Source: Ruminococcus callidus
GTDB lineage: Bacteria > Bacillota > Clostridia > Oscillospirales > Ruminococcaceae
Direction: 5' to 3'
DNA: 64,000 nt
Assembly: GCF_020709055.1 (NCBI RefSeq)
Contig: NZ_JAJFCK010000001.1
Location: 1 to 64,000, forward strand
Shown one piece after another: positions 34,859-44,494 of the stretch (within the stretch, counting starts at the first letter, position 1; every line of letters begins with the position of its first letter). The notes under the pieces are model-generated. The model was not told where the DNA came from, did not search any database, and saw nothing but the letters and a program-made list of their open reading frames with translations. The position numbers and the translations under genes were made by a program.

Positions 34859-35449
34859 ATGAGCGTGCATACGCCTGAAGAATTACAGCAGATTATCACA
34901 CAGATTGACACAATTGACTGGTCGCAATATCATACGGCATATGGAAACGCATCCGGAATCGAAACCAATCCGAAAAAATGGTGGGAAAGATTTCTTCCGA
35001 TGTCCATGATAATGCATCGTCACAGATATTTTGACGAGGATTGCAGAGATCAGGCAAATATCGCAAAATGGCTAAAAATACTTTTTGCAGAGCAGGAAAT
35101 GGATGCAAGGAAAGCAGCATCAAAATTAGAGAATGCACTCTGCCGCCAACATGTTATGGTTGCAGATACTGCACTTCCTGCTTATGACATTTTGATATAT
35201 TGTCTAAAGACAACTGACAGTGCGTTACTGGCAGAAGATTTGCTGGATATTTTACGTGGTTTTGCTGCTGGTGTCTCCAAAATCCAATTTGGTGCAGCAT
35301 GGGCGGTTTCTCTTCGAAAAAAGTTGATGCAAGATGAAAGTATATTTGCATCTTATTTTTCCAAAGAAGAGAAAGAAACTCTTATTGCAGCGTTTGCTAA
35401 GGAGATTTGCACATTGCTGCAAACTCCTCCGATTATGACACAAGGATAA
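34859..35449 (+). CDS. Unknown 196-aa protein between queA and tgt
   Basis: I do not recognise this protein. It starts directly after the queA stop, with no spacer and no clear ribosome binding site, so it depends on coupling. It is soluble and predicted mostly helical, with a WWERFLPMSMIMHRHRYFD segment and two helical halves (about 60-130 and 130-185), a pattern loosely like HEAT-type repeats. Its codon use is slightly more AT-rich than the flanking tRNA-modification genes. It may be an accessory factor or an inserted gene. Confidence 0.6.
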   Translation: MSVHTPEELQQIITQIDTIDWSQYHTAYGNASGIETNPKKWWERFLPMSMIMHRHRYFDEDCRDQANIAKWLKILFAEQEMDARKAASKLENALCRQHVMVADTALPAYDILIYCLKTTDSALLAEDLLDILRGFAAGVSKIQFGAAWAVSLRKKLMQDESIFASYFSKEEKETLIAAFAKEICTLLQTPPIMTQG

Positions 35450-36601
<1,152 letters not shown>

Positions 36602-36644
36602 GCAGAGCAGGCAGTTTTCTTCGAACAAATCTTAAACACAAAAA

Positions 36645-36670
36645 CGGACGCTGTCAAAGGGCAGCGTCCG
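36645..36670 (-). terminator. Intrinsic terminator of hpf
   Basis: CGGACGCTG and CAGCGTCCG form a 9-bp stem with a short loop. The minus-strand side ends in TTTTTG, suiting hpf; the plus-strand side has no T run, so tgt may be terminated less efficiently here. Confidence 0.7.
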
Positions 36671-36719
36671 CAAGTGTTACGTCGATTTGAAATGGTTTTG
36701 TTTGTGCTTCAGCGTAAGA

Positions 36720-37247
36720 TTACTCGTAAATCGGTTCCAGAACAGCGTATTTTCCATCCGAACGCTTGTAGACTACATTTACCTCATCCGTGCTTGCATT
36801 GATGAACATAAAGAATGTGTGTCCGATCAGATCCATCCGCAGGATTGCTTCTTCCACGCTCATGGGATTCATCACAAATTTCTTGTGACGAATTACCTCG
36901 TGATCTTCTTCCTCCACAGTATCATCTGCCGGAATATCATAAAAGGCAGTGGTCTTTAGCTTCTTTTCTACACGTGTCTTATTCTTGCGAATCTGGCGAA
37001 TGATCTTATCAATCGATGCATCCAGTGCATCTTCCTTATCTACAGCAGACTGCTCTGCACGGTAAATCATATTGTTGTAGGTGACAGTCAATTCAATGAC
37101 CATGAGATTCTTGTGGTTTGCCATTGTGATTTTGGCATCTGCTTCTTCACCGAAAAATTTGTCCAGTCTTGCGCTCAGTCGTTCTTCTGCGTACTCTGTA
37201 AACTTCTGGGGGATCTGCATTTTTTTTGCGGTAATTGTAATTTTCAT
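36720..37247 (-). CDS. hpf: Long-form ribosome hibernation promoting factor
   Basis: A 175-aa ribosome-inactivating factor that pairs 70S ribosomes into 100S dimers in stationary phase. The N-terminal S30AE/RaiA-like domain (about 1-100) starts MKITITAKKMQI, and the conserved C-terminal dimerisation domain (about 115-175) contains HEVIRHKKFVMNPMSVEEA and the closing GKYAVLEP. The ATG at 37247 has GGAGG upstream; the longer frame is rejected. Confidence 0.95.
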   Translation of the reverse strand: MKITITAKKMQIPQKFTEYAEERLSARLDKFFGEEADAKITMANHKNLMVIELTVTYNNMIYRAEQSAVDKEDALDASIDKIIRQIRKNKTRVEKKLKTTAFYDIPADDTVEEEDHEVIRHKKFVMNPMSVEEAILRMDLIGHTFFMFINASTDEVNVVYKRSDGKYAVLEPIYE

Positions 37248-37313
37248 GATAAGTTCCTCCTTCTGCATGCTCTTTTTCATCCAAGAGAATTCAAAGAACT
37301 GCTTGTTTCTCTT

Positions 37314-37342
37314 ATTATAACATACTCCTATTTTTTTGGCAA
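37314..37342 (-). promoter_or_regulatory. hpf promoter
   Basis: On the minus strand TTGCCA (37342-37337) and TATAAT (37319-37314) with 17-bp spacing. The remainder of the divergent region 37343-37500 is AT-rich and I see nothing else in it. Confidence 0.6.
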
Positions 37343-37500
37343 GCATATTCTTGAATTTTGTGTAATTTGAACAAAAGAAAAATTCTGATTTGGACAATTT
37401 GCATGTAGATAATCTCTAATTTTTGTAAAATATTGTAAGATCATCCGATATACCATCTTGCATTCCATAAAACTTTTTGGAATCCGCCCGAATCTTATAC

Positions 37501-37529
37501 TTGCATATTTGAAAAAAATGTATTATGAT
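37501..37529 (+). promoter_or_regulatory. Promoter of the FHA-SEDS-PBP operon
   Basis: TTGCAT (37501-37506) and TATGAT (37524-37529) with 17-bp spacing, about 50 bp before the FHA start. Confidence 0.6.
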
Positions 37530-37578
37530 AGAGATGGAATTTATCCTTTATCTAAGTTACTGGAGGTGTATTTATCCT

Positions 37579-38040
37579 ATGCTTGAAACAGTTCTCACAT
37601 CGCTGCAAAAAATGCCATTCTATTCTATTGCACTCAGTGCAGTTGTTGTGTTTTTCATTGCGATTAGTATTCTCACAATGTTCTCTCAAGCAAAAAAAGA
37701 AAAAACTGTAGAACAGCTTCGTTGGAAAAAGGTAAGCGCAGACATGGCGCTCTTTGATGCTTCCAAGCGGCTCATCATTCCGCTGGAGGCGGACGAGATT
37801 CTCGTGGGGAGGCACGGCTCAGCGGATATTCGGTTTGCAGACATGAGTGTTTCCAGATATCATGCGATCCTCTATGTTTCCAACGGCGTATGGAGTATTG
37901 TCGATTTGGGCTCCAAATCCGGAACATTTGTCAATGGCAGACGAATCCGCTCTCAGGTGCGTTTGAAAGACCAAGACGAGATTCAGTTTGGAAACAAACG
38001 TGTTGTTATACGGCAAAGGAGGCGAAAGCAAAATGTATAA
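37579..38040 (+). CDS. Membrane-anchored FHA-domain protein
   Basis: A 153-aa protein with one N-terminal membrane helix (about 12-35) and a cytoplasmic FHA domain (about 70-145), which binds phosphothreonine. The FHA hallmarks are intact: VGRHGSADI, SVSRYHAI, LGSKSGTFVNG. GGAGGTG lies upstream of the ATG at 37579. It overlaps the SEDS gene by 8 nt and is the first member of an FHA-SEDS-PBP cassette like that next to PknB in Actinobacteria. It probably links Ser/Thr phosphorylation to wall synthesis; the kinase is not in this cassette. Confidence 0.88.
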   Translation: MLETVLTSLQKMPFYSIALSAVVVFFIAISILTMFSQAKKEKTVEQLRWKKVSADMALFDASKRLIIPLEADEILVGRHGSADIRFADMSVSRYHAILYVSNGVWSIVDLGSKSGTFVNGRRIRSQVRLKDQDEIQFGNKRVVIRQRRRKQNV

Positions 38041-39334
38041 AAACGGACTCTCCTATGGAAAGTGCACTGCAATTGTGCTTATTACACACATTGTTATGCT
38101 GGCTGCGATTTTGCTCCGTGGAAAATATGAAAACCCGCAGGAAATCATTCCGCTTGCGGTTGCAGTCATTGGCTTGGACATCGTCTATTGCACTGTACTG
38201 AAGTTCTTCTACAAACAGATGACATACACCCTTGATTTTATGCTGATTCTGCTTTTAAACATCAGCGTAATCTTTCAGTCCTGTTTTGGCAGCATCGGTT
38301 TTTCGTTCAAGCACTATATCACTTGTATCGTTGCACTTGTCGCATGCCAGCTCGGATTTCTTCTCACGAGGAATCACATGTGGATTCAATCAAAAAAGAC
38401 TGCACTTTACATTGTCTTAGTCGTTCTCATGTTAAGCATCATCTTTTTGACGGGAAGCCGAAGTATGTGGATCAACATCGGCTCCATTAGCATTCAGCCC
38501 TCTGAATTTATGAAACCAGTGTTTGTGCTGCTGTGTGCCACATCCATCCGGGAACAGCACGCAAAGAAAAAGATTCTGTTTTTCTATATCTCAAAAGAAA
38601 TGATCATTCTATCCGTTGCTTTTGTCGCAATTGCCGGATTGCAATGGTGGAGCCGTGATCTTGGTTCGCTTCCCACATTTGCTGCCGCATACGGATGTGC
38701 GCTGGCGTGCCGGCTCTGTTATCCAAAGGCAAAGTTTTCCAGGAAAACAATTGTTGGAATCAGCGTTATTGGTGTTATTGTCATTGCTGCTGCACTAAAA
38801 TTTGCGCCTGGGTACGTACAGGATCGACTGTCCGTTGACATCTGGAATCAGATGGACGGAAATGGATACCAGCAGTGTCAAGCGCTGATTGCCATTGCAG
38901 AAGGCGGACTTTTTGGAAAAGGACCCGGCTGCGGTTCTCTCCACAATGTGTTTGCCTATGAAACGGATATCGTTTTCTCCACGATCTGTGAAGAGTGGGG
39001 CTTCTTGGTAGCACTTTTGACAATTGTGATTCTGATGGCAATGATGCTGCTTCCCATGATCAACAAACCGAGAAGCTACTTCCACACTACCATGATTCTT
39101 GGCGCAGTTGCAGTCATGATCGTACAAATGGGATTGAACATCTTTGGTTCCTGCAATCTAATTCCGTTTACCGGTGTTACCATCCCGTTTATCTCACAGG
39201 GCGGAAGCTCTATGCTAACAAGCGGATTTTTAGCCGGAATGCTAAAGGCTGGGCAATCTCCGGTATTCCGAAAAGTAGAGCAGAAGCCTGTAAAAGCTTC
39301 CGCTGCTGCGAAGAGAAAGGCGGCTCATCGATGA
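38033..39334 (+). CDS. SEDS-family peptidoglycan polymerase (FtsW/RodA/SpoVE type)
   Basis: A 433-aa polytopic membrane protein with about ten helices. The family core appears as SRSMWINIGSISIQPSEFMK, the WWSRDLGSLPTFAAAYG region and the closing FGSCNLIPFTGVTIPFISQGG loop. SEDS proteins polymerise glycan strands from lipid II with a partner class B PBP. The next gene, overlapping by 4 nt (ATGA), is that partner. The cassette position suggests an elongation or lateral-wall pair rather than the division FtsW, but this cannot be decided here. Confidence 0.9.
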   Translation: MYKNGLSYGKCTAIVLITHIVMLAAILLRGKYENPQEIIPLAVAVIGLDIVYCTVLKFFYKQMTYTLDFMLILLLNISVIFQSCFGSIGFSFKHYITCIVALVACQLGFLLTRNHMWIQSKKTALYIVLVVLMLSIIFLTGSRSMWINIGSISIQPSEFMKPVFVLLCATSIREQHAKKKILFFYISKEMIILSVAFVAIAGLQWWSRDLGSLPTFAAAYGCALACRLCYPKAKFSRKTIVGISVIGVIVIAAALKFAPGYVQDRLSVDIWNQMDGNGYQQCQALIAIAEGGLFGKGPGCGSLHNVFAYETDIVFSTICEEWGFLVALLTIVILMAMMLLPMINKPRSYFHTTMILGAVAVMIVQMGLNIFGSCNLIPFTGVTIPFISQGGSSMLTSGFLAGMLKAGQSPVFRKVEQKPVKASAAAKRKAAHR

Positions 39335-40695
39335 AAAGCATTCAAAGTATTCGGCGTGGAGAGCGCCTAATTATCCTTATTTTGATCGTGTTTTTTCTGG
39401 GCATGGCAATTCTTGTTTGGAAGGTTGTTCACGAATCCGCATTCTATATGTCCCATTCCAGCGACGTTACTCTTGGCATGGTGTACGACCGAAAAGAACA
39501 GGTCTTGTTTGACCCAAATGCCAGCACCGAAACCTATGATCCATCCTATTTTATTGATGTGGGAAATGTCATTGGTGACGACAGCGGACAGATGACCAAC
39601 ACATTGGTTTCAGAGAACATCGAAGATCTGCAAAACTACAGTCTAATTTTTGGTGCCACACCACACGGAAATGCGGCAATCTATAGCACTTTAGACCATA
39701 GCGTCAATCAAACTGTATACAATGCCTTCGGCAGCAAAAACGGCGCTGCGATTGCCTACAATTATCAGACCGGTGAAATTTTGGTATGCGTCAGCAAGCC
39801 AAGTGTCAATGTTCTGGATGAATACACCAATGTATCAGAACTTCCGGAGGGAAGCTTAATCTGTAAAGCATTCTATGAAACCGTTCCCGGTTCCACACAG
39901 AAAATTGCAACCACAGCTGCTGCATTGGAAGAATACGGTTATGATGGACTTCTGTCAAGATCTTACACCTGCAACGGAATATACACCACCAAATACAATC
40001 AGCAGATCAAGTGCCACGATCTCAATGGTCACGGCACGGAAAACATCATCCAAGGATTTGAAAACAGCTGCAATCCGTTTTTTGCGCAGCTTGTACAGGA
40101 TCTTCCATTGGATCGGCTGATCTCAACATATACCCAGATGGGAATTTCCGTAAACGGTGCCAAACAGAATGTCATTGACATTGATGGAATCTCCTCTTTT
40201 AGTGCCTCTGCGCTGCTCACAGATACCAGCGATTTTGACACCATGTGGAGCTGCATGGGGCAGAGTGAAACACTCGCAAGTCCCTGTCAGATGATGATGT
40301 GGGAGAGTGCTATTGCCAATGCAACAGGGCAGGTTACCATGCCGCATTTGATTGACCACAAAACAAGTGTTACAGGAAAGACAACCTACACTGCAAAAAC
40401 ATCCTATGGAGACACCATCTTTTCTGCGGAAATCGCATCCGAACTGAAACAGATCATGCGTCAAAACGGACAGGATCGTTATGCTTCTATCGGCTATCCG
40501 GTAGGTGTAAAAAGCGGTACAGCACAAGTGGAAAACGGCGCAAAGGAAAATTCGCTGCTTGTCGGATTTAACGATGATCCGAATCTTCCCATTGCATTCT
40601 GCGTGGTAATCGAAGATCGTGTTTCCGGCGAACTGTCCACTTCTGATTTGGTTTCTACAATGCTGCAGGCGCTGGATTCGTCGCTGCATGCTTAA
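39331..40695 (+). CDS. Penicillin-binding transpeptidase (PbpA-like)
   Basis: A 454-aa D,D-transpeptidase anchored by one N-terminal membrane helix (about 12-32). The catalytic motifs are STQK in VPGSTQKIA (SxxK), SCN in ENSCNPFFA (SxN) and KSGTAQ (KTG-type). It is short and lacks an extended dimerisation region, like actinobacterial PbpA. Translationally coupled to the SEDS gene upstream, it should cross-link the glycan made by that polymerase. Ends at a strong terminator. Confidence 0.9.
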   Translation: MKSIQSIRRGERLIILILIVFFLGMAILVWKVVHESAFYMSHSSDVTLGMVYDRKEQVLFDPNASTETYDPSYFIDVGNVIGDDSGQMTNTLVSENIEDLQNYSLIFGATPHGNAAIYSTLDHSVNQTVYNAFGSKNGAAIAYNYQTGEILVCVSKPSVNVLDEYTNVSELPEGSLICKAFYETVPGSTQKIATTAAALEEYGYDGLLSRSYTCNGIYTTKYNQQIKCHDLNGHGTENIIQGFENSCNPFFAQLVQDLPLDRLISTYTQMGISVNGAKQNVIDIDGISSFSASALLTDTSDFDTMWSCMGQSETLASPCQMMMWESAIANATGQVTMPHLIDHKTSVTGKTTYTAKTSYGDTIFSAEIASELKQIMRQNGQDRYASIGYPVGVKSGTAQVENGAKENSLLVGFNDDPNLPIAFCVVIEDRVSGELSTSDLVSTMLQALDSSLHA

Positions 40696-40731
40696 TCAGA
40701 AAATTTCTCATAGAAGCCAAGAAAAGCTCTC

Positions 40732-40756
40732 ACAGTGTATTGTGAGAGCTTTTTTG
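40732..40756 (+). terminator. Intrinsic terminator after the PBP gene
   Basis: AAGCTCTCACA and TGTGAGAGCTT form a perfect 11-bp stem with a 6-nt loop, followed by T residues. Confidence 0.88.
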
Positions 40757-40783
40757 ATACTTTTCGATTTTGTCTTTTTCCGA

Positions 40784-41464
40784 TTAGAGCGAATTGATCT
40801 TCTTAAACATATCCTGCATTTTTGCATCTGTTGCTGCAATGGTTTCTGCGCATTCTTTCAGTTCTCCAGTCAATGTCGCAGCGACCTTGGGATCACCAGT
40901 TGATTTGTAGTGCAGCTGATGTTCCAAGCTTGCCCAAAAGTCCATTGCAATCGTTCGAATCTGGATTTCAACCGGTGCGATCTGTACGCCTGTGGACATG
41001 TGCACAGGAACATCCAGAATCATATGAAAGCTGCGGTAGCCATTCGGCTTCGGATTTTTGATGTAGTCCTTAATCTTTCTGAGATGGAACCCGCTTTGCA
41101 CTGTGAGAAGATCTGCAATTGCATAGATATCATCAATGTAATAACAGATCACACGAACACCAGCAATATCCATCAAGTTATTTCTGGCGCTCTCCGGCGT
41201 AACCGGCATACCTTTTCTCTGTAATTTCCCGACAATGCTCTGCGGTGTTTTGATCCGGCTTTCAATGTTATGAATGGGATTTCTTTGAAAACGCATGCTA
41301 AACTCATTGTCAAAAATTCCGAGCTGAGTTTTTACCAGTTCAATTACGGAGTCATAGAGATGTTCCAATTCCAAAAATGAGTAAAATGCATCCTGAATCT
41401 GATCCTCTTTATTGGCGGGAACCACATCACGAATGGCATCCAGATAAAAATTTTTTTCATCCAT
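40784..41464 (-). CDS. Small alarmone synthetase (RelA/SpoT synthetase domain)
   Basis: A 226-aa single-domain (p)ppGpp synthetase. It has the substrate-binding and catalytic blocks of the family: DIAGVRVICYY, the ATP/GTP-binding NPKPNGYRSFHMIL and the EIQIRTIAMDFWASLEHQLHYK region with the essential Glu. There is no HD hydrolase or TGS/ACT part, so it is of the RelP/RelQ type. The ATG at 41464 has GGAGGTGA upstream. It lies downstream of, but separated by a terminator from, the gatCAB operon. Confidence 0.9.
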   Translation of the reverse strand: MDEKNFYLDAIRDVVPANKEDQIQDAFYSFLELEHLYDSVIELVKTQLGIFDNEFSMRFQRNPIHNIESRIKTPQSIVGKLQRKGMPVTPESARNNLMDIAGVRVICYYIDDIYAIADLLTVQSGFHLRKIKDYIKNPKPNGYRSFHMILDVPVHMSTGVQIAPVEIQIRTIAMDFWASLEHQLHYKSTGDPKVAATLTGELKECAETIAATDAKMQDMFKKINSL

Positions 41465-41487
41465 TGACAATCACCTCCGAATGAAAC

Positions 41488-41527
41488 AAAAAACGCACAC
41501 AATTTTTGGGTTCTTGCGTACGTTTTT
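41488..41527 (-). terminator. Intrinsic terminator of the gatCAB operon
   Basis: On the minus strand AACGTACGCAA pairs with TTGTGTGCGTT (two G-T pairs), followed by six T residues. It lies about 80 bp past the GatB-AspRS stop. Confidence 0.75.
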
Positions 41528-41605
41528 CGATAGTTGGCTTATGGGACTTTACGATTGTTCTTTTTGTTGAAATGCATGGATAAGAAACAGAACAACGCTC
41601 TGAGA

Positions 41606-44476
41606 TTACGGAAGCAGACGGTTGATGTCACGCGGGAACATACTTGCCTGACGCACATTGGACAGTCCGAGGAGTTTCATTACCAGACGCTCCAAACCGA
41701 TTCCCAAGCCGCCATGCGGCGGAAGACCGTATTTGTGTGCCTCCAGATAATACTTGAAGTCCTCCGGATCCAATCCCTGTGCATGCATCTTTTCCAACTG
41801 CTCCTGGTAATTATGGATACGCTGACCGCCACTGGTAATTTCCAATCCACGGAATAGCAAGTCGAACTTGTATGCCAGACGAGGATCTTCTCTCGAATTC
41901 ATCGCATAAAACGGCGGCTTTGAGGACGGGAAGTGAGTGACAAAAATGAAATCACTTCCAAAAGTCTCCTTTGCATACTCGCAAATTGCAACCTCATCTT
42001 CCGGTTCCAGATCCAGCTTGTTCTTAGAACCCTTGTTTCCGAGGATTTCCTTTGCCTCCAGCAGTGTTACACACGGAATCTCCTTGATAACCGGCACGTC
42101 TGCCTGAAGCAGATCCAGTTCATAAGCATAGTGCTCTTTGAGATATTCCATAACATAACGCAGCATAGCAGTTTCCATCGCCATAACATCGTACATGCTG
42201 TCAATATAGCCCATTTCGAAGTCAAGGCCAATATACTCGTTGATGTGACGAGAGGTCGCATGCTTTTCGGCACGATATACCGGTGCAATTTCGAAAACAC
42301 GATCGAAAAATGCAACTGCAGTCTGCTTATAGAACTGCGGAGACTGGTTCAGGAATGCGGGCTTATCGAAATATTCCAGATGGAAGATATTCGCACCGCC
42401 CTCAGCGCCCTGTGCAACGATTTTCGGCGTATGGATTTCCGTAAAGCCTTCCTTCAGCATAAATTCACGGAATCCGCCTACAACGCCCTCCTGCACCTTA
42501 AAGATAGCACGCTCATATACGTTACGAAGTGCAACTGAGCGATTATCCAAGTTGACATCCAGAGAGCAGCCAAGCTTCTTGTTTGAAACTTTCAGCGGAT
42601 AATCCTCGTTAGAGCCAGAGATCAGCTGCAATGCAGACAACTGCACCTCAACACCGCCAACTGCCTTTTCATTCTGCTTTACAGCACCACGTGCCAGAAC
42701 AAAATTACCCTCACGGAGTCCATCAATCGAATCCTTGCACTGTGCCGGTGCGTAAAGTGTCTGAATCAAGTAGCGTCCGGTTCTCAGAATGATAAACGCA
42801 AATTCGCTCATCTTGCGAATCTTATGCACACAAGCTCGAATGGTAATTTCTTCGCCCACATGATCGGCTGCTTCCGAGAAATCGAATTCCGACAGCAGCT
42901 GATCTGTACTGATCTGCAGAATGCCATCTTTCCGTTCCGGACGATACGCAGCCTCATTCACATAAGGCGTGCAGGAAACTTCGGTTTCCTTAACCGTTTC
43001 CTCAGAATCTGCTGCAGCTTCGCTTGTGCCTGAAACAAGAGTTGCTTCACTCAGCTTTTTCTCCAGAATTTCCTTCATTGCTGCAGGCGTGCAAACGCCA
43101 CGGAGTTCTTTTGTGCACTGACCCATGAGGAATCCAAAGACTTTCTTTTCGCCGCTCTGATACTGTGCAACAGCGTCTGCCTGCTTTGCGAGAATCTCAG
43201 CAATGACTGCTTCTGCCTTTGCGGTATCATTGGCAATGAGCATTCCAGACTCTTCTGCAATGGTTTTTGCATCCTTTCCGGTTTCGATCATCTTACGCAG
43301 AATTTTCTTCGCATCGTTCTTAGAAACCTGCTCGGTATCTGCCATTTGAACCAGCTGCGCAAATTCCTGTGCAGAGAAGGGGAGCGCTTCCATCGTCACT
43401 TCACCCAAGTTTACACGGCGAAGCAGCTCAACAATAACAAAATTCGCAATGCTTTTCGGCTGCGGATATGCCTCCACGGCAGCATCATAGAAGTCGGAAA
43501 CACGCTTCTGATTGACAATGATCTGCGCATCATTTTCCGGCAAACCGTACTGCTTGGTATAGCGTTCCATTCTCTTCTGCGGAAGTTCCGGAAGCATGCC
43601 ACGAATTACATCCAGCATTTCATCTGTGAGATTTACCTGAAGAATATCCGGCTCCGGAAAATAACGATAGTCGTGCGCATTTTCCTTGCTTCTCATAGAA
43701 GTAGTTTCGCCCTTGTTATCATTGAAACGGCGGGTTTCCTGAATGACACGTTTTCCGGCATCCAGCAAACGGGACTGCCGCTTGATCTCATAATTGATTG
43801 CTCTTGTGATTGCCTTGAGAGAGTTCAGGTTCTTGATCTCCGCACGTGTTCCGAACTGTGTGTCCTCCGGACGCATCAAAGAGATGTTGACATCGCAACG
43901 CAGCGAACCCTGCTCCATCTTACAGTCACATACACCGGCATATTGCAGCAGCAGGCTGACTTTTTCAACAAACGCCTTTGCCTCTTCCGCAGAGGAGATA
44001 TCCGGCTCTGTTACAATTTCAATCAGCGGAATACCGCAACGGTTATAGTCTGCCAGAGAAACGCCATTGAAATCATCGTGCACCAGCTTTCCGGCGTCCT
44101 CTTCCAGATGGATGTGGTTGATACGAATATACTTCTGACCATTCGGGGTATCGATGGCTACTTTGCCCTCCAGACACAGCGGATAATAGAGTTCCGAAAT
44201 CTGATATGCTTTCGGAAGATCCGGATAGAAGTAATTCTTTCGGTCGAAAGAAGAGAACTTGCTAATATCGCAGCCCAGCGCCATACCTGCCTTTACAGCA
44301 TATTCTACGGCTTTCTGGTTGATTACCGGAAGTGTGCCGGGCATACCGGTGCAGACCGGACAGCAGCGGGAATTGGGGCTTCCGCCGAACTCTGCGCTGC
44401 AAGTACAAAAAACCTTGGACTGTGTCAGAAGCTCCGCATGGATTTCCAAACCAATAACAGGAATATAAGATGACAT
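41606..44476 (-). CDS. gatB: GatB fused to archaeal-type aspartyl-tRNA synthetase
   Basis: A 956-aa fusion of two enzymes normally encoded apart. Residues 1-475 are a complete GatB, the kinase/tRNA-binding subunit of the Asp-tRNA(Asn)/Glu-tRNA(Gln) amidotransferase, with the opening IPVIGLEIHAEL, zinc cysteines at 24, 26, 39 and 42, and a C-terminal YqeY-type tail. An acidic Ala/Ser/Glu linker (about 478-512) follows. Residues about 520-956 are a full AspRS: OB-fold anticodon domain (about 540-625), motif 2 around VYRAEKHATSRH (733-744) and motif 3 GLGIGLERLVMKLLG (923-937). The AspRS lacks the long bacterial insertion and so belongs to the archaeal/eukaryotic type, often non-discriminating. 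Third gene after gatC and gatA. This covalent pairing would pass mischarged Asp-tRNA(Asn) directly to the amidotransferase. No frameshift or stop interrupts the junction. Confidence 0.93.
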   Translation of the reverse strand: MSSYIPVIGLEIHAELLTQSKVFCTCSAEFGGSPNSRCCPVCTGMPGTLPVINQKAVEYAVKAGMALGCDISKFSSFDRKNYFYPDLPKAYQISELYYPLCLEGKVAIDTPNGQKYIRINHIHLEEDAGKLVHDDFNGVSLADYNRCGIPLIEIVTEPDISSAEEAKAFVEKVSLLLQYAGVCDCKMEQGSLRCDVNISLMRPEDTQFGTRAEIKNLNSLKAITRAINYEIKRQSRLLDAGKRVIQETRRFNDNKGETTSMRSKENAHDYRYFPEPDILQVNLTDEMLDVIRGMLPELPQKRMERYTKQYGLPENDAQIIVNQKRVSDFYDAAVEAYPQPKSIANFVIVELLRRVNLGEVTMEALPFSAQEFAQLVQMADTEQVSKNDAKKILRKMIETGKDAKTIAEESGMLIANDTAKAEAVIAEILAKQADAVAQYQSGEKKVFGFLMGQCTKELRGVCTPAAMKEILEKKLSEATLVSGTSEAAADSEETVKETEVSCTPYVNEAAYRPERKDGILQISTDQLLSEFDFSEAADHVGEEITIRACVHKIRKMSEFAFIILRTGRYLIQTLYAPAQCKDSIDGLREGNFVLARGAVKQNEKAVGGVEVQLSALQLISGSNEDYPLKVSNKKLGCSLDVNLDNRSVALRNVYERAIFKVQEGVVGGFREFMLKEGFTEIHTPKIVAQGAEGGANIFHLEYFDKPAFLNQSPQFYKQTAVAFFDRVFEIAPVYRAEKHATSRHINEYIGLDFEMGYIDSMYDVMAMETAMLRYVMEYLKEHYAYELDLLQADVPVIKEIPCVTLLEAKEILGNKGSKNKLDLEPEDEVAICEYAKETFGSDFIFVTHFPSSKPPFYAMNSREDPRLAYKFDLLFRGLEITSGGQRIHNYQEQLEKMHAQGLDPEDFKYYLEAHKYGLPPHGGLGIGLERLVMKLLGLSNVRQASMFPRDINRLLP

Positions 44477-44494
44477 AATAAAACACAGACCTCC

